A stretch of 64,000 nucleotides of DNA from an uncultured Geobacteraceae bacterium (GCA_903875605.1 CAIQWT010000043.1:1-64000), one strand, 5' to 3'. Positions 33,721-43,756 are shown, counted from the stretch's first letter. The notes: generated by a model from the letters alone, not told the origin. Numbers and translations: made by a program.

Positions 33721-35780
33721 TTGCTTATTTTCCCCATTTTGCAGCGAAACGATACTAACCCCATCAAAACAGACAGCATGAAGCCGCATGCAATATAAAG
33801 ACCGGCGATGAAGTAGGGATCGCTGTAGGTAATCTTGAGCAGATGACGACCCGCCGGCACATTAACAGTCATCTGATTGTCAACAGTTTCGGCTATATAA
33901 ATCTTTTCCCCGTCAATGGTTGCCCGAAAAAAGGGGTTATGCAGTACGTTCACGAGGAGTTGCCCCCCGGTTGCACTCTCGGCCACAATGTTAACGGAGT
34001 TGGTGGAGAATGTATGAATCACTTCGCCGGCACCGGGATCATTAAGCCAGAAGACAAAGGGCTTTGCCGCTGTATCACGCAACACTGAGCGCTCAGCATC
34101 GCTAGAAACCAGCAACAGCTCACCCGGTGCGCCCAGGGAAATCTTCTTCTCCAGAATATACCACTGCACGCCCCACTTCCTGAAGTACGCCAAATCCTCT
34201 GCCGAAGGGCTGAAGGCGGTGTCTGTGTCAATGAACATATCCGCACTGCTATTCAAATTCATCGAAGTATGCAGATTTTTTGCAGAGATCAGTATTTCGT
34301 AACCGGCAAAATGATATAAACCCAAAAGAGTGGCATAGTCAAACCCGAGCAGTTGTATCTGCTTATCTTCATCAGGTGTTCTTTTATCAACCACAGTAAC
34401 TATTCTGCCGCGTAGCAGCATCTCGTGCAACGGCTCTGCATAAGGAACATTCTTAATTTTTCTTGTTTCATATGGTGTTGCTATATGCACTGCCAATAAA
34501 TTACTTACATGGAAAATTAGTATTAAAGCACCGACAGAATACTTCATATATTGCGACACTTTTAGCTTAGATATCCAGAAGTTAAAACCGTAAGATGCCG
34601 TTACAATAAGAAAAAAACTTGTAAAAAACAGTAATTTAAATGGGAATCGTTGACGGTTGTAGATCGGAAAATGATAAAATATTTTTGTCACAAAGGTATC
34701 GTGTGCCCAGAGGAACGAAAATAGAGCAAGAACGAGAAAAACAGCAAGCCGTCTTCTTTCTGATCTAACCAACATCAACGCCACGCCACAAAAAACGATC
34801 GTGAGCCAGCCAATATGAGAGGTCAGAAGGAATTCCCCTGCAGAGCGATAGCTAGCAGAGGAAAACGGCATGATTAGTCCATTTAACCAATCTATCATTT
34901 TAATGCTCGCCTGGGAGTACTCCTCCCATGACAATGGCATGTTTCTGCCTGCAGACTGCTGTATTTGATGAAGCGCAGGCAAAAGCAACGGGGCGGCAAC
35001 AAGTAATGTGCAGAGATAACTGGCTATCTGTCTGAAAATAAAAGACATATATCCACAGCGTACGACAGGTAAACAGGTAACATCTTGTCGTATCAACTCC
35101 CCTTTTTGTGCCACTGTAAAATAGATAAGGGCGGAGGTAACAGCTTCGAATGTTATTGTGTAGATGAAATATGGTGGATTCCCCAAGAAAAGGGCACCTA
35201 CCCTCAGAATAACCAGAATTAAAAAACTAATGGGCTCGAATTTACCAATCTGGCGCAGAGAATATAGAAGTGTCCATGGGAAATAGGCTGCATAACCCAC
35301 GACCTGAATCCAGCCATCACCAACATTAATAACGGAACCACAGAAAGCCCATGAAATAGCGCCAAAACAGCAGCTTAATTTATTGAGGCCCAAAAACTGT
35401 AGGAGATGATAAATGCCAAGAGCGGCGAACAGTAGATGCGGTATGGCAATGAACTCCATAGTTCCGTAATAGTGGCCCAATAGCAACCAACTGCAATAAA
35501 GTGCCAGATAATTAGGGATATACAAAGCTGCAGACTGTATACATGAAAAAACCGGCGTACCTAAAAACTGGTGAAAATTGAAGAGAGGAAATTCTCCGGA
35601 CATAAGAGAGCGAGCATTGTGAACGTAATAAGACAGATTTTGGTCGAGGTTGTCCGCTTTAAGAAAATAAAATGGATGCGAAATCTCCATGATGGTAGCC
35701 ATGCACAATACAAGAAGAGAAAGAAATATCGGTGCCATATTCCGCCTAAACCATATTATAAAAGAGCCGTTTTTAATCAT
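33717..35780 (-). CDS. YfhO-like GT-C membrane protein, copy 3 of 3
   Basis: A 687-residue paralogue of the two preceding copies, more diverged. In the first loop the pair Asp-Asp is replaced by Ala42-Asp43 (LKADN), so only one acidic residue remains; whether this alters activity is unknown. The C-terminal domain has the same HPFFRATIDG segment. The ATG overlaps the stop of the upstream GT2 gene (ATGA) and its own stop overlaps the next GT2 start (ATGATG), making a chain GT2-YfhO-GT2-YfhO of coupled genes. Confidence 0.8.
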   Translation of the reverse strand: MIKNGSFIIWFRRNMAPIFLSLLVLCMATIMEISHPFYFLKADNLDQNLSYYVHNARSLMSGEFPLFNFHQFLGTPVFSCIQSAALYIPNYLALYCSWLLLGHYYGTMEFIAIPHLLFAALGIYHLLQFLGLNKLSCCFGAISWAFCGSVINVGDGWIQVVGYAAYFPWTLLYSLRQIGKFEPISFLILVILRVGALFLGNPPYFIYTITFEAVTSALIYFTVAQKGELIRQDVTCLPVVRCGYMSFIFRQIASYLCTLLVAAPLLLPALHQIQQSAGRNMPLSWEEYSQASIKMIDWLNGLIMPFSSASYRSAGEFLLTSHIGWLTIVFCGVALMLVRSERRRLAVFLVLALFSFLWAHDTFVTKIFYHFPIYNRQRFPFKLLFFTSFFLIVTASYGFNFWISKLKVSQYMKYSVGALILIFHVSNLLAVHIATPYETRKIKNVPYAEPLHEMLLRGRIVTVVDKRTPDEDKQIQLLGFDYATLLGLYHFAGYEILISAKNLHTSMNLNSSADMFIDTDTAFSPSAEDLAYFRKWGVQWYILEKKISLGAPGELLLVSSDAERSVLRDTAAKPFVFWLNDPGAGEVIHTFSTNSVNIVAESATGGQLLVNVLHNPFFRATIDGEKIYIAETVDNQMTVNVPAGRHLLKITYSDPYFIAGLYIACGFMLSVLMGLVSFRCKMGKISK

Positions 35781-36526
35781 GCCTCATTGCCACTCTTTGT
35801 AGACAATTTATGCAGGAACCTCAGAAGCTCTCTTACCGTTTCAAAAACGTGACTTAGCTTTACCGAAGAAACACCACTCTGACGCCGGCAGCTATTTACA
35901 CGGAATTCACCAATGCGGCACCCATGAGCCATAGCCAGGCAAACAAGTTCGGTATCAACAAAAAAACCTCGTGAAACCAGATGTATTGAATCTATAAATG
36001 AGCGTTTGAATAGCTTGAATGGGCAGTGGGCATCTCGCAGCCGGACACCGAATAGTTTCCTGATCAGAAGGTTGTACGACTTAGAGATAATACGGCGAGA
36101 CCAAGGGTCAACGCGGTTCTCCCGGCAGCCAACCAGCAGTTCATACTGCCCTATTTGTTCGATAAAGAGTGGAAGTACTTTCATTTCGATCTGTAGATCA
36201 GCATCAGTGAAAAGGATCCACTCCATCTGCGCCTGCCTGAACCCGGTAGTTAAAGCAGCACCTTTACCCAGATTATCCGGATGAATAATTACTCGAACTT
36301 TATCATTTTGGTTAGCCAGCTCATTCAGAATTTCGGCCGACGAATCGCCACTGCCGTCATCTATAATAATCACTTCGTAATCCGCAAGATTACATTTTGA
36401 CACTTCTGTGATGATTGACTCCAAAGCGGCCCGAATGTTTTTCCCCTCATTATAAGCCGGAATAACAACTGATAGCGTAAGAGTTTCTGAAACAGCGTTA
36501 CTTTGGGTTATTGATTCGTTCAACAC
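35777..36526 (-). CDS. CsbB/DPM1-like GT2 glycosyltransferase
   Basis: A GT2 enzyme of about 249 residues with VIPAYNEGKN, DDGSGDSS and DADLQ motifs, closely matching the paralogue at 32938-33720. The start is unclear: a TTG at 36604 would add a hydrophobic segment absent from the paralogue, while the GTG at 36526 (with AGGA 7 bases upstream) gives a similar length; I chose the GTG. It should make a polyprenyl-phosphate sugar used by the YfhO-like protein encoded immediately downstream. Confidence 0.75.
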   Translation of the reverse strand: MLNESITQSNAVSETLTLSVVIPAYNEGKNIRAALESIITEVSKCNLADYEVIIIDDGSGDSSAEILNELANQNDKVRVIIHPDNLGKGAALTTGFRQAQMEWILFTDADLQIEMKVLPLFIEQIGQYELLVGCRENRVDPWSRRIISKSYNLLIRKLFGVRLRDAHCPFKLFKRSFIDSIHLVSRGFFVDTELVCLAMAHGCRIGEFRVNSCRRQSGVSSVKLSHVFETVRELLRFLHKLSTKSGNEA

Positions 36527-36628
36527 ATCGGATTCCTGATATATTTTTTGATAAATATGAACTATTTCAACAACTATAATCAAACAAACAATAATTGGTA
36601 ACAATCATTTTACGGGGAAAATATATTA

Positions 36629-37537
36629 TTACTCATTTGAATCACCATGTACGAGAATCTCCACTGAGGTATGCCCAAAAGCTTGAAAACGATCTGTCTT
36701 CAATTTGATGTCGCATGGGTTGCAGAAGCCGTAATAGTCGCATCGCCTGAATTCATCGGTCAAAACAAACTCCGGATCCAGGATGTTCCCAATAGGAACC
36801 CTGCCTTCATAAAGATCACCGTGGCATCTGTAGATGCCTCCGTCAGGCCCGATAATCAGTTCGGTCGTCCTACAACTAACAAGCGGACCCTTGTCTCTAA
36901 TCAAGGCGCCATGGTAGCTGAAACGGCCATACATTACGCCATCATATTCACCAAGAAACTCTTTAGTGCGAAAGTCAATTCCCAAACCAAGGCAGTAATC
37001 CCGCGCTCTGAGAATTTCTAATTCCCATTTAGGGTGCAACACGCCCCAAATGCCGATGCTGTAGCCTGCCTCAAGAAATGACAACACCTTGGCCGCCAGC
37101 TTTTTTATATCCATAACTTCAGGGTGGTAGCTCACCCGTATGGAAGCATAGGGTGCGTCTCTTTTGAGCCGTCCAGGAACAATATTTTCCATGAATTGCC
37201 CCAAATCAACTTCCAGATTGGTGAGGATGTCAATAGCAAGACCTGGGCGGATACCGTTGACTATCGAAAAAAAATCATGATGCAGTGTCGGTTCACCCCC
37301 CTGCAGAGTAACGGGTAAATCATGACTGGAAACTATCCGGTTTATTCCCCTTAGCCACTCATCTCCATCTAGCACTCTACGCTTGAAATTCAGCTCACCA
37401 AAGCGGTTAATGCAGTAACTGCAGTAAAGATTACAGTCAAGTGTGATAAACATAGCAATATAGTTGTAACTGTCCGGCAGGACAATCTGCTTAAGCGTAC
37501 CGGAACACAAACTCTCTAAATTTTCCTGAGATGTCAT
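36629..37537 (-). CDS. Radical SAM protein with C-terminal cluster-binding region
   Basis: About 302 residues from the ATG at 37537 (a TTG at 37567 is an alternative). Cys35, Cys39 and Cys42 form the CxxxCxxC site and LQGGEPT follows. The C-terminal part has CRTTELIIGPDGGIYRC and a CDYYGFCNPC set, which suggests a SPASM- or twitch-like auxiliary cluster. Enzymes of this type modify peptides, sugars or lipids. It ends a run of sugar-related genes and precedes the GT2/YfhO modules, so a role on a sugar or glycolipid is plausible. The substrate cannot be told from sequence. Confidence 0.8.
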   Translation of the reverse strand: MTSQENLESLCSGTLKQIVLPDSYNYIAMFITLDCNLYCSYCINRFGELNFKRRVLDGDEWLRGINRIVSSHDLPVTLQGGEPTLHHDFFSIVNGIRPGLAIDILTNLEVDLGQFMENIVPGRLKRDAPYASIRVSYHPEVMDIKKLAAKVLSFLEAGYSIGIWGVLHPKWELEILRARDYCLGLGIDFRTKEFLGEYDGVMYGRFSYHGALIRDKGPLVSCRTTELIIGPDGGIYRCHGDLYEGRVPIGNILDPEFVLTDEFRRCDYYGFCNPCDIKLKTDRFQAFGHTSVEILVHGDSNE

Positions 37538-37573
37538 AGGCAAAAAAAATCCATAGCGAAAAGACAAGGGCTG

Positions 37574-38422
37574 TTAACCATTCCCTCTCCAGATCCTGCG
37601 CAACACGAGCCCAAAAAGAAAATGCGCGGCCGAAACGATATTTCTCAAGGTCAGTGAACTGGAACTGCCATGTTGTCGCTCTCCGCAGACTGTTGGGATT
37701 TCCACATAAGTTTTGCCCTGATCCAGGAGCCTGGTAATAAGATCTGCCTGAAAATCAAAACCTTGCGAATTAATGTGCCAACGCATCACGTCGTAGCGCA
37801 AATGCACCGAACAGCCATTATAGTAATTGATCTTGTACCCGCTGATTCCATTTACAAGACCTGTGAACAGCAGCGACAGCAACCTTCGGAAGAGGGTCCT
37901 GTTAGGACTTTGAATATGGGTCGGGATCAATATGTCTGCCTCCCCCAAGTGGCACAAGATGGATGTAATCTGAGCACTGTCTTCCACATTGTCACCATTA
38001 ATAAGCCGGTAGTGCTTTCCCCTCCCGAGAAAAGCCGCCTCAATAAAATTCTGGGCAAGTCCGCGGTTTTTTTTAAGCACCTCCAGATGCAGCGGGTAAT
38101 CAGGATGCACATTCATATATTCCTGAATCAACGGCACTGACCTATCCCTAGAGGCATCATCAACTATGATAACCTCCCAAGACAACTCAAGCCTGGCCAT
38201 AGCCTTTGCAACTTCATCGAGTGTATCAATGATATTGTCTTCTTCATTGTAACAGGCTACAAAAAGCGTAATGTCCATTTCTGACTCGCCCTGCTCGCGG
38301 ATACGCGCTGCATAAGTGCTGTAGAGATTTGAACTGTTGGCCGCAACAAATTCACCATCATTCATATTTTTCAGCAGACGTATTTTTTTTTCCAAATTGA
38401 TAATTACTCCGTTTCTGAACAA
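37574..38422 (-). CDS. GT2 glycosyltransferase
   Basis: A GT2 enzyme of up to 282 residues. Core motifs: FVACYNEEDN, VDDASRD and a GDN in place of the usual DxD (INGDNVED), an unusual metal site. A hydrophobic segment near residues 185-200 and a C-terminal amphipathic end suggest membrane association. The start is uncertain: TTG at 38422 overlaps the epimerase gene by 19 bases, a TTG at 38395 has GGAG upstream, and ATG 38365 is also possible. It lies in the same operon as an epimerase and two radical SAM genes. Confidence 0.75.
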   Translation of the reverse strand: MFRNGVIINLEKKIRLLKNMNDGEFVAANSSNLYSTYAARIREQGESEMDITLFVACYNEEDNIIDTLDEVAKAMARLELSWEVIIVDDASRDRSVPLIQEYMNVHPDYPLHLEVLKKNRGLAQNFIEAAFLGRGKHYRLINGDNVEDSAQITSILCHLGEADILIPTHIQSPNRTLFRRLLSLLFTGLVNGISGYKINYYNGCSVHLRYDVMRWHINSQGFDFQADLITRLLDQGKTYVEIPTVCGERQHGSSSSLTLRNIVSAAHFLFGLVLRRIWRGNG

Positions 38423-39294
38423 ACGGAATGCCTGCAGGCTTCGTTTGCATATTTTATTATATTTGCTAAAACATCAGCCGGTCCATAATTAAAATAATTA
38501 ATGGCCAATTCATTGCCTATAACAAATGAATTGGCGGACAATCCATTGTTAATTATCTTTGAACAAGAACCTGTAACCTTAATTATCTCAATTACAGCGT
38601 CTTTTATGGTGACAGAATTTTTCGAGGCAACTGGAAAGGCATTGAACCCATAAAAACCATTAGATATAAGCGTGAGTAAAAATTGTAGAAGATCGTCCGT
38701 ATGGACTACATTATTAAACCATCCATTTTCATTAACAATGCCTATCTCTTCCCCACAGACAGCCTGTGCAAGCACTTTGGCAATCCATCCTTTTTTTGCA
38801 CCGGGCCCGACTATACCGCATAGCCTCAGCGAAACGGATGGCAAAATATTTTGACAATCCTGCAACATACATTCACACAGATATTTTGAAACGCCGTAGA
38901 TTGTCGGATTGATTCTGTCTGTTTTCTCATCCACGAATTTACTCTTAACTTCTCCGTAAATATCAATGCTGGAAGTAAAGACGATTCCTTTAACACCCGC
39001 TCTCTTTGCGCAAAGGATAACGTTTCCCATCATTGCCAAGTTTATATCGATAAATTCTTGTAATGACATCTCTTGAAAATTATGCACCGCAGCACAGTGC
39101 ACGATATAATCAGCATCGCCTACCAGAGGAATCTCTCTGGCCAAATCATTTTTCAGCCAAAGCACACCGTTCTCGCACATTTCCGGTGGTTTATTCCGGT
39201 AAAGAGCGATAATGGTGTGATTACCATTCGCTTGCAGTCCTTCCGCAATAATCCGTCCAACGAAACCACTCGCACCAGTGACAATAATTTTCAT
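38404..39294 (-). CDS. NAD-dependent sugar epimerase/dehydratase (extended SDR)
   Basis: A 296-residue extended short-chain dehydrogenase. TGASGFVG at residues 6-13 binds NAD(P), a HCAAVHNF segment follows, and the YGVSK motif with the catalytic Tyr and Lys is near 133-137, with Ser at the SS-D-I-Y-G strand. Members interconvert or dehydrate nucleotide sugars. GAGGA lies 9 bases before the ATG. It sits between a radical SAM gene and a GT2 gene, consistent with making a modified sugar donor for this island. The exact nucleotide sugar is not predictable. Confidence 0.85.
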   Translation of the reverse strand: MKIIVTGASGFVGRIIAEGLQANGNHTIIALYRNKPPEMCENGVLWLKNDLAREIPLVGDADYIVHCAAVHNFQEMSLQEFIDINLAMMGNVILCAKRAGVKGIVFTSSIDIYGEVKSKFVDEKTDRINPTIYGVSKYLCECMLQDCQNILPSVSLRLCGIVGPGAKKGWIAKVLAQAVCGEEIGIVNENGWFNNVVHTDDLLQFLLTLISNGFYGFNAFPVASKNSVTIKDAVIEIIKVTGSCSKIINNGLSANSFVIGNELAINYFNYGPADVLANIIKYANEACRHSVCSETE

Positions 39295-39312
39295 TGTACA
39301 AAATCCTCTTCA

Positions 39313-40383
39313 TTACACAAATTCCAAATGTTCCCTGTCAGCGTCAAGATACTCCAAAATTTGTCGATTACTAGGATCAACGACGCAATGATGATTACAC
39401 ACTTTAGAAGGATCAATATCGAAAAAACCGCCTTTTTCTCTGTGCCAAAAATCCTTGAAACGTATATCCCGGATTGAGCCAAGTAGACCATCTTTTTGGT
39501 TGTAGGCCTTATCATGGCATGAATATACATTTTGATCGGCACCTATAACAGGTGATATCTGCAGATACGGGCACCAACGATAACCCTTTGCAAATGACTC
39601 CAATTGGGTATGAAACGAGTCGAAAATTTCAAACCCTGCACCTTTGAATTCTGCCATGGCGTTGGCAATCTGTTCTTTCACTACTGAAAACAACGGCTGG
39701 TGGTACAGATTATTTTCGCTTCCGCTGTTACTTACAATACAAGGGGCGACCTTAACACTGTCAAGACCAGCATCATACAGACTACGTATCAAATCATAGA
39801 TGTGGCCACAATTGTTCTTGTCAACCACTATACAGGCACCAAGTTGACAGGAATCACCTAGCTTCTTGAAGTTAGAGATATTCGTCATTACCCGACTGAA
39901 TTCATCATCGGGGCATCTGCGATAAGCCGCATAACTGGCACCATCCCATCCATCCATAGAGATTCTGAGCCAAGTGGCATGACCGGCAAAAATATCCGCC
40001 AGCTTACCGCTCAACCTGGCACCATTTGTCAGTGCCGCAAAACGGACGCCCTTTTCGACCAATTGCTCAACAGTCTCAAGCAGATACGGATAACAGAAAG
40101 GATCACCACCGCCGCTAAAAGTGACCGCCCGTACTCCCATTTCAGCAATATCTTCAACAATTTCGAGCATTTTATCCCGAGGGATATAATCCTCTAAATC
40201 CATATCCTGGCCAAGCTGCAGCCCTTTGGCCCGATAAGCACAGTAGGAGCAGTTGTGATTACAGATATTTGTCGGTTTTATTCTGATATTGATCGGTGGT
40301 AAAATTATATCGGACTGTCGCGAGAGCGACTCCAGCTTTTCCCTAAAGTGGAATATCTTCATCCTAGTATACAGCAATCCCAT
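39313..40383 (-). CDS. Radical SAM/SPASM protein
   Basis: A 356-residue radical SAM protein: Cys41, Cys45 and Cys48 (CNHNCSYC), a SGGGDP SAM loop, and a C-terminal region with CPYL, CHDK and CNHHC cysteines that resembles SPASM. A GGAG sits 6 bases before the ATG at 40383. It follows a methyltransferase gene by 23 bases and precedes the epimerase by 18, within one operon. Related enzymes epimerise, dehydrogenate or cross-link substrates; which of these applies is unknown. Confidence 0.8.
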   Translation of the reverse strand: MGLLYTRMKIFHFREKLESLSRQSDIILPPINIRIKPTNICNHNCSYCAYRAKGLQLGQDMDLEDYIPRDKMLEIVEDIAEMGVRAVTFSGGGDPFCYPYLLETVEQLVEKGVRFAALTNGARLSGKLADIFAGHATWLRISMDGWDGASYAAYRRCPDDEFSRVMTNISNFKKLGDSCQLGACIVVDKNNCGHIYDLIRSLYDAGLDSVKVAPCIVSNSGSENNLYHQPLFSVVKEQIANAMAEFKGAGFEIFDSFHTQLESFAKGYRWCPYLQISPVIGADQNVYSCHDKAYNQKDGLLGSIRDIRFKDFWHREKGGFFDIDPSKVCNHHCVVDPSNRQILEYLDADREHLEFV

Positions 40384-40406
40384 CCCGCTCTCCCTGACTG
40401 GTAATC

Positions 40407-41069
40407 CTATTGAAAATAGATAAACTCATAATCGCCGCTGTAGCCGAATTCTCCAAAGAGCCAGATCCATTCTTCCGGGGACAAGAACGCAGCGCAGGTT
40501 AAGGCCCAGCACTGTAGATTAAACAGTTCCTGCTCAGTGCGATACCCTTCAACTACTAGATACTTTTCCCTCCCTACCCTCTCCATTTCCTGCAGAGCCA
40601 GCTTCAAATCCGGTAGATGTAAGTTGTGCAGGGTGGTCATGGAAATCACTAGGTCGAATTCCTGGTCAGCAAAAGGATAGGGATCCTGGGCGCGCTGGAT
40701 AAAGAGTTGATCGCGAATCTCTTCCTTGGAATTAGCAATGGCATAGGCAGAAATATCAAAACCGCTGATTCTGGCAGTTGGTAGAAGTTGCTGTAGCTCA
40801 TAAAGCAGAAATCCTTTACCACAACCTACGTCGAGTATCGTTGCATCCGGACTCAGGCGGTAAGTATCAACAAGCCTCTCTGCGACCGATTTCCATCTAC
40901 CGTCGTATCGGTAGCCACCATATCCGTAGCGGCGATCGCCATCCCAATAATCACTATCGTATCGGCGCGCAACCTGCACACATTCTACTTTGGCATCCAA
41001 CATTCTGGCCAAATAATCGCGTGAAGTACTATTGTGAAGAGTACTGATTATGTTTTTTAAAGATCCCAC
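40407..41069 (-). CDS. Class I SAM-dependent methyltransferase
   Basis: A 220-residue protein with the Rossmann motif I DVGCGKGFLL (near residue 80) and motif LVISMTTLHNL for the post-II region. The GTG start has AGAGGA five bases upstream and is 2 bases from the stop of the transketolase gene, so the two are tightly coupled. The N-terminus is Tyr/Asp/Gly-rich (RRYDSDYWDGDRRYGYGG), which is unusual and may form a flexible lid. Likely acts on a sugar or small molecule in the same pathway. Confidence 0.85.
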   Translation of the reverse strand: MGSLKNIISTLHNSTSRDYLARMLDAKVECVQVARRYDSDYWDGDRRYGYGGYRYDGRWKSVAERLVDTYRLSPDATILDVGCGKGFLLYELQQLLPTARISGFDISAYAIANSKEEIRDQLFIQRAQDPYPFADQEFDLVISMTTLHNLHLPDLKLALQEMERVGREKYLVVEGYRTEQELFNLQCWALTCAAFLSPEEWIWLFGEFGYSGDYEFIYFQ

Positions 41070-41071
41070 CG

Positions 41072-41989
41072 CTATCCTCTCTGCAATGTTTCAATTGTAT
41101 GTACGATATCCAGGGCGGAAATACCAAAGGACGACCGCAGTCCTTCAGTTGTACCGATTTCGTGAATAAAATGAGGGGCGATCCCCATAAGAGAAAGCCC
41201 CCACTTGACTGAATGCTCCGATTTGAGACGAGCAAGCATACTGCCCAGACCGCAATTGACAAAATGCTCTTCCACGCATACAACCTGCGTCACATTGGCC
41301 AGAAGCTCTAGTATTGAAACACTATCAAGGGGCTGCAAAGTTGGAATCGAAACTAGAAGTGGCACAATACCTTTAGCCAGAAGCTGATCGGCTGCTACCA
41401 TAACTTCATTAGCAATGGAACCATAAAACACAATTGCCGTATCAACGCCATCCCTTGCAATATTGGGAGTTGTAATGTCAACTATATCATTACGACAAAA
41501 GATTGGTTCTCCACGTTTTGCCAACCTAATATAAACCGGCTTATTACTATTCAGCGCATAAACCGCCGCTGCGCTTGCCTCAACCGGATCCATAGGCGAA
41601 ATTGTCACAAGATTGGGTAGCGTTTGAACTACTCCTAAATCTTCAACCGAGTAGTGGCTCATCCCCATTGGGGCGTAAGTAATACCGCTGCCTGTACCAA
41701 TCAGTACCACTGGTAATTCCTGATAACAGATGTCATTACGAACCTGCTCATAACAACGGTAGAGAACAAAAGGGATAATGTTATAAACAAAAACCTTATA
41801 GCCTGTCAGAGCCAAACCGGCTGCAAAGCTGATGGTGTTCTGTTCTGCTATGCCCATGTTTCTAAAACGATCCGGATACTCCTCCTGAAACCGGTCGAAA
41901 ACCCCAAGCCCGCCATCTCCACTGAGAATAAAGATATCGTCGCGCATTCGGCATGCATCTAATATGGTATTGATAAACGAATTTCTCAT
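41072..41989 (-). CDS. Transketolase, C-terminal (pyrimidine-binding) subunit
   Basis: A 305-residue split-transketolase half: the pyrimidine-binding domain with the GIAEQN catalytic Glu (residues ~44-49) and the C-terminal domain. It must pair with the TPP-diphosphate-binding half encoded at 43757-44545 to form an active enzyme that moves a two-carbon unit between sugars. Stand-alone pairs like this often serve secondary-metabolite or modified-sugar pathways and not the pentose phosphate pathway. The two halves are separated by a glycosyltransferase gene, an unusual arrangement. Confidence 0.9.
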   Translation of the reverse strand: MRNSFINTILDACRMRDDIFILSGDGGLGVFDRFQEEYPDRFRNMGIAEQNTISFAAGLALTGYKVFVYNIIPFVLYRCYEQVRNDICYQELPVVLIGTGSGITYAPMGMSHYSVEDLGVVQTLPNLVTISPMDPVEASAAAVYALNSNKPVYIRLAKRGEPIFCRNDIVDITTPNIARDGVDTAIVFYGSIANEVMVAADQLLAKGIVPLLVSIPTLQPLDSVSILELLANVTQVVCVEEHFVNCGLGSMLARLKSEHSVKWGLSLMGIAPHFIHEIGTTEGLRSSFGISALDIVHTIETLQRG

Positions 41990-42065
41990 CAGAATAGTTT
42001 TTCTTTCCCGTTACATATATTAAAAACAAAATAGCGTGTGCGTAACTTCAGCTTCTGAAATCTTA

Positions 42066-43649
42066 TCAAAATTTATAGATATATATAGAATATCCAGCAC
42101 GTGCAATCGGAGTAGCGTATCGTAGCCATGGTGTGCCCACAAGTGCTGTAACACTGATTGCATAAATACCTGGGAATGGATTTTCAATTTCTTGAAATGA
42201 AACACGTGTTGCATATACACCATAAGAGGTAGGATCTGCAGTCCCATTATAAACAAGCTTTATGGTACCAATCTCTGGATGATTTTTCTGCCAAGTTGCA
42301 AGTGCAGGCAAATCCTGCCCAGTATCGCTATCGTCACCAGTCAATAAATAAGGTCCGCGACTAGGCCCTCCTACGGCAATATTAAAATATGAAAGATGGT
42401 GCGGATATATAAATATTATTTCTGCTAACAGCCACAAAACTAACAACAAAGACGCATATCTTATCATTTTACTATCTACAATTACGACCCTTGCCGCAAA
42501 AAGATATAGAAATGGAAGGGCTGGCAAAATTCTTCTTACACCAAAATTACCTTTATCAAAACAAGAGACTCCAACTATTATCGCCGGAGGAATTAACAAT
42601 ACAAACGTATGCTTTCGATATCGGGAGTCTTGAAAAGAAAGAATAACAGCAGCTAATATAAATAAAAGGGTTGGGACTGGTGTCTTTATAAAAAAGGCAA
42701 CTATATAATAATACCATCTGGTTTTATCTGATATTTCACCAAAAAAATACCAGGTTGGTGAAGACTCCAGATCTGAATATAAGTATTTAAGCCCCGCGAA
42801 ATAATTTAAAGGATTAAAATTATATGCTAACGAAACGACAAACATAGCGAATAACATAATAATGCCTGTTTGTAACAGGCGAGTCTTTATTGGATATTTT
42901 TTATCTGCTTCAAAATATTTTACTACAGCTAGTACTATATATATGGGCGCCAATAAAAGAGATGTATATTTAGCAAGAAAAGCTATACCTGTCACAAGTC
43001 CACATAAACAAATATACTTTTTTATTGGCTTATGAAGAAATTTCCAATACAGCAAAACAGAAACAAACACAAAGGTCGTACAACCTATATCCTCAGTCGC
43101 TACTTTTGATTGTGCTATTATATTTGGACAGAACGCAGCTAATGCGGTAGCGAGTAATGCCGGAACGTCTCCGTAAAGCTCTCTTCCCCAAAAAAATATA
43201 GCTATAACAAGACCCGTACCAATAATCATTACTGGTAAGCGACACCATGTTGAAATTTTCACGGGGTCATTTTCATTGCTATAAATAAATCTAAACCCGT
43301 ACTCTGCTTGAGGATTTTTTGATGTAGTTAGTTCTGCATAATTTGGCTGAGAAGCCTTTATATCCATAAACAAAAGAGGGAGCGCTTCAATCGATCTCAT
43401 AAATGGTGGGTGTGATTGATTAAAACCATAATTATACGTCATTAGATAGTTGTATCCAGAAGCAATGTAACTTGGTTCATCCCACGTCAATGACATATTC
43501 CTGCTAGCAAAAAAGACTTGAATAAAAAATGTGCATGAAAGCAGTAAAACAATCAATAACGCAATATATGACCGTGTCGCCTTGATCTTAGGGACGACGC
43601 CATGCAAAACAAGATTGGTACCGACTTTCAAGGGTGAAATTATAAACAT
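42066..43649 (-). CDS. GT39-like membrane glycosyltransferase, located between transketolase halves
   Basis: A 527-residue protein with about eleven helices, WDEPSY (Asp57-Glu58) in the first outer loop and an SHPPF motif, typical of the ArnT/PMT GT-C group. A soluble C-terminal region (~430-527) carries a GDDSDTGQDLPAL segment common to a subset of these enzymes. The DNA is visibly more AT-rich than its neighbours, and the gene has larger gaps on both sides (107 and 76 bases) than other genes of the operon, hinting that it was inserted between the transketolase halves. GGTGGA lies 6 bases before the ATG. Confidence 0.85.
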   Translation of the reverse strand: MFIISPLKVGTNLVLHGVVPKIKATRSYIALLIVLLLSCTFFIQVFFASRNMSLTWDEPSYIASGYNYLMTYNYGFNQSHPPFMRSIEALPLLFMDIKASQPNYAELTTSKNPQAEYGFRFIYSNENDPVKISTWCRLPVMIIGTGLVIAIFFWGRELYGDVPALLATALAAFCPNIIAQSKVATEDIGCTTFVFVSVLLYWKFLHKPIKKYICLCGLVTGIAFLAKYTSLLLAPIYIVLAVVKYFEADKKYPIKTRLLQTGIIMLFAMFVVSLAYNFNPLNYFAGLKYLYSDLESSPTWYFFGEISDKTRWYYYIVAFFIKTPVPTLLFILAAVILSFQDSRYRKHTFVLLIPPAIIVGVSCFDKGNFGVRRILPALPFLYLFAARVVIVDSKMIRYASLLLVLWLLAEIIFIYPHHLSYFNIAVGGPSRGPYLLTGDDSDTGQDLPALATWQKNHPEIGTIKLVYNGTADPTSYGVYATRVSFQEIENPFPGIYAISVTALVGTPWLRYATPIARAGYSIYIYKF

Positions 43650-43756
43650 CTGTCATCCACCATGTGTTATTTTGGCATCGATAAATATGATATTCATGAT
43701 TGCTTTGAATGTATTAATCATAATACCACTCACCAATATTAATATAATGTATTTTA

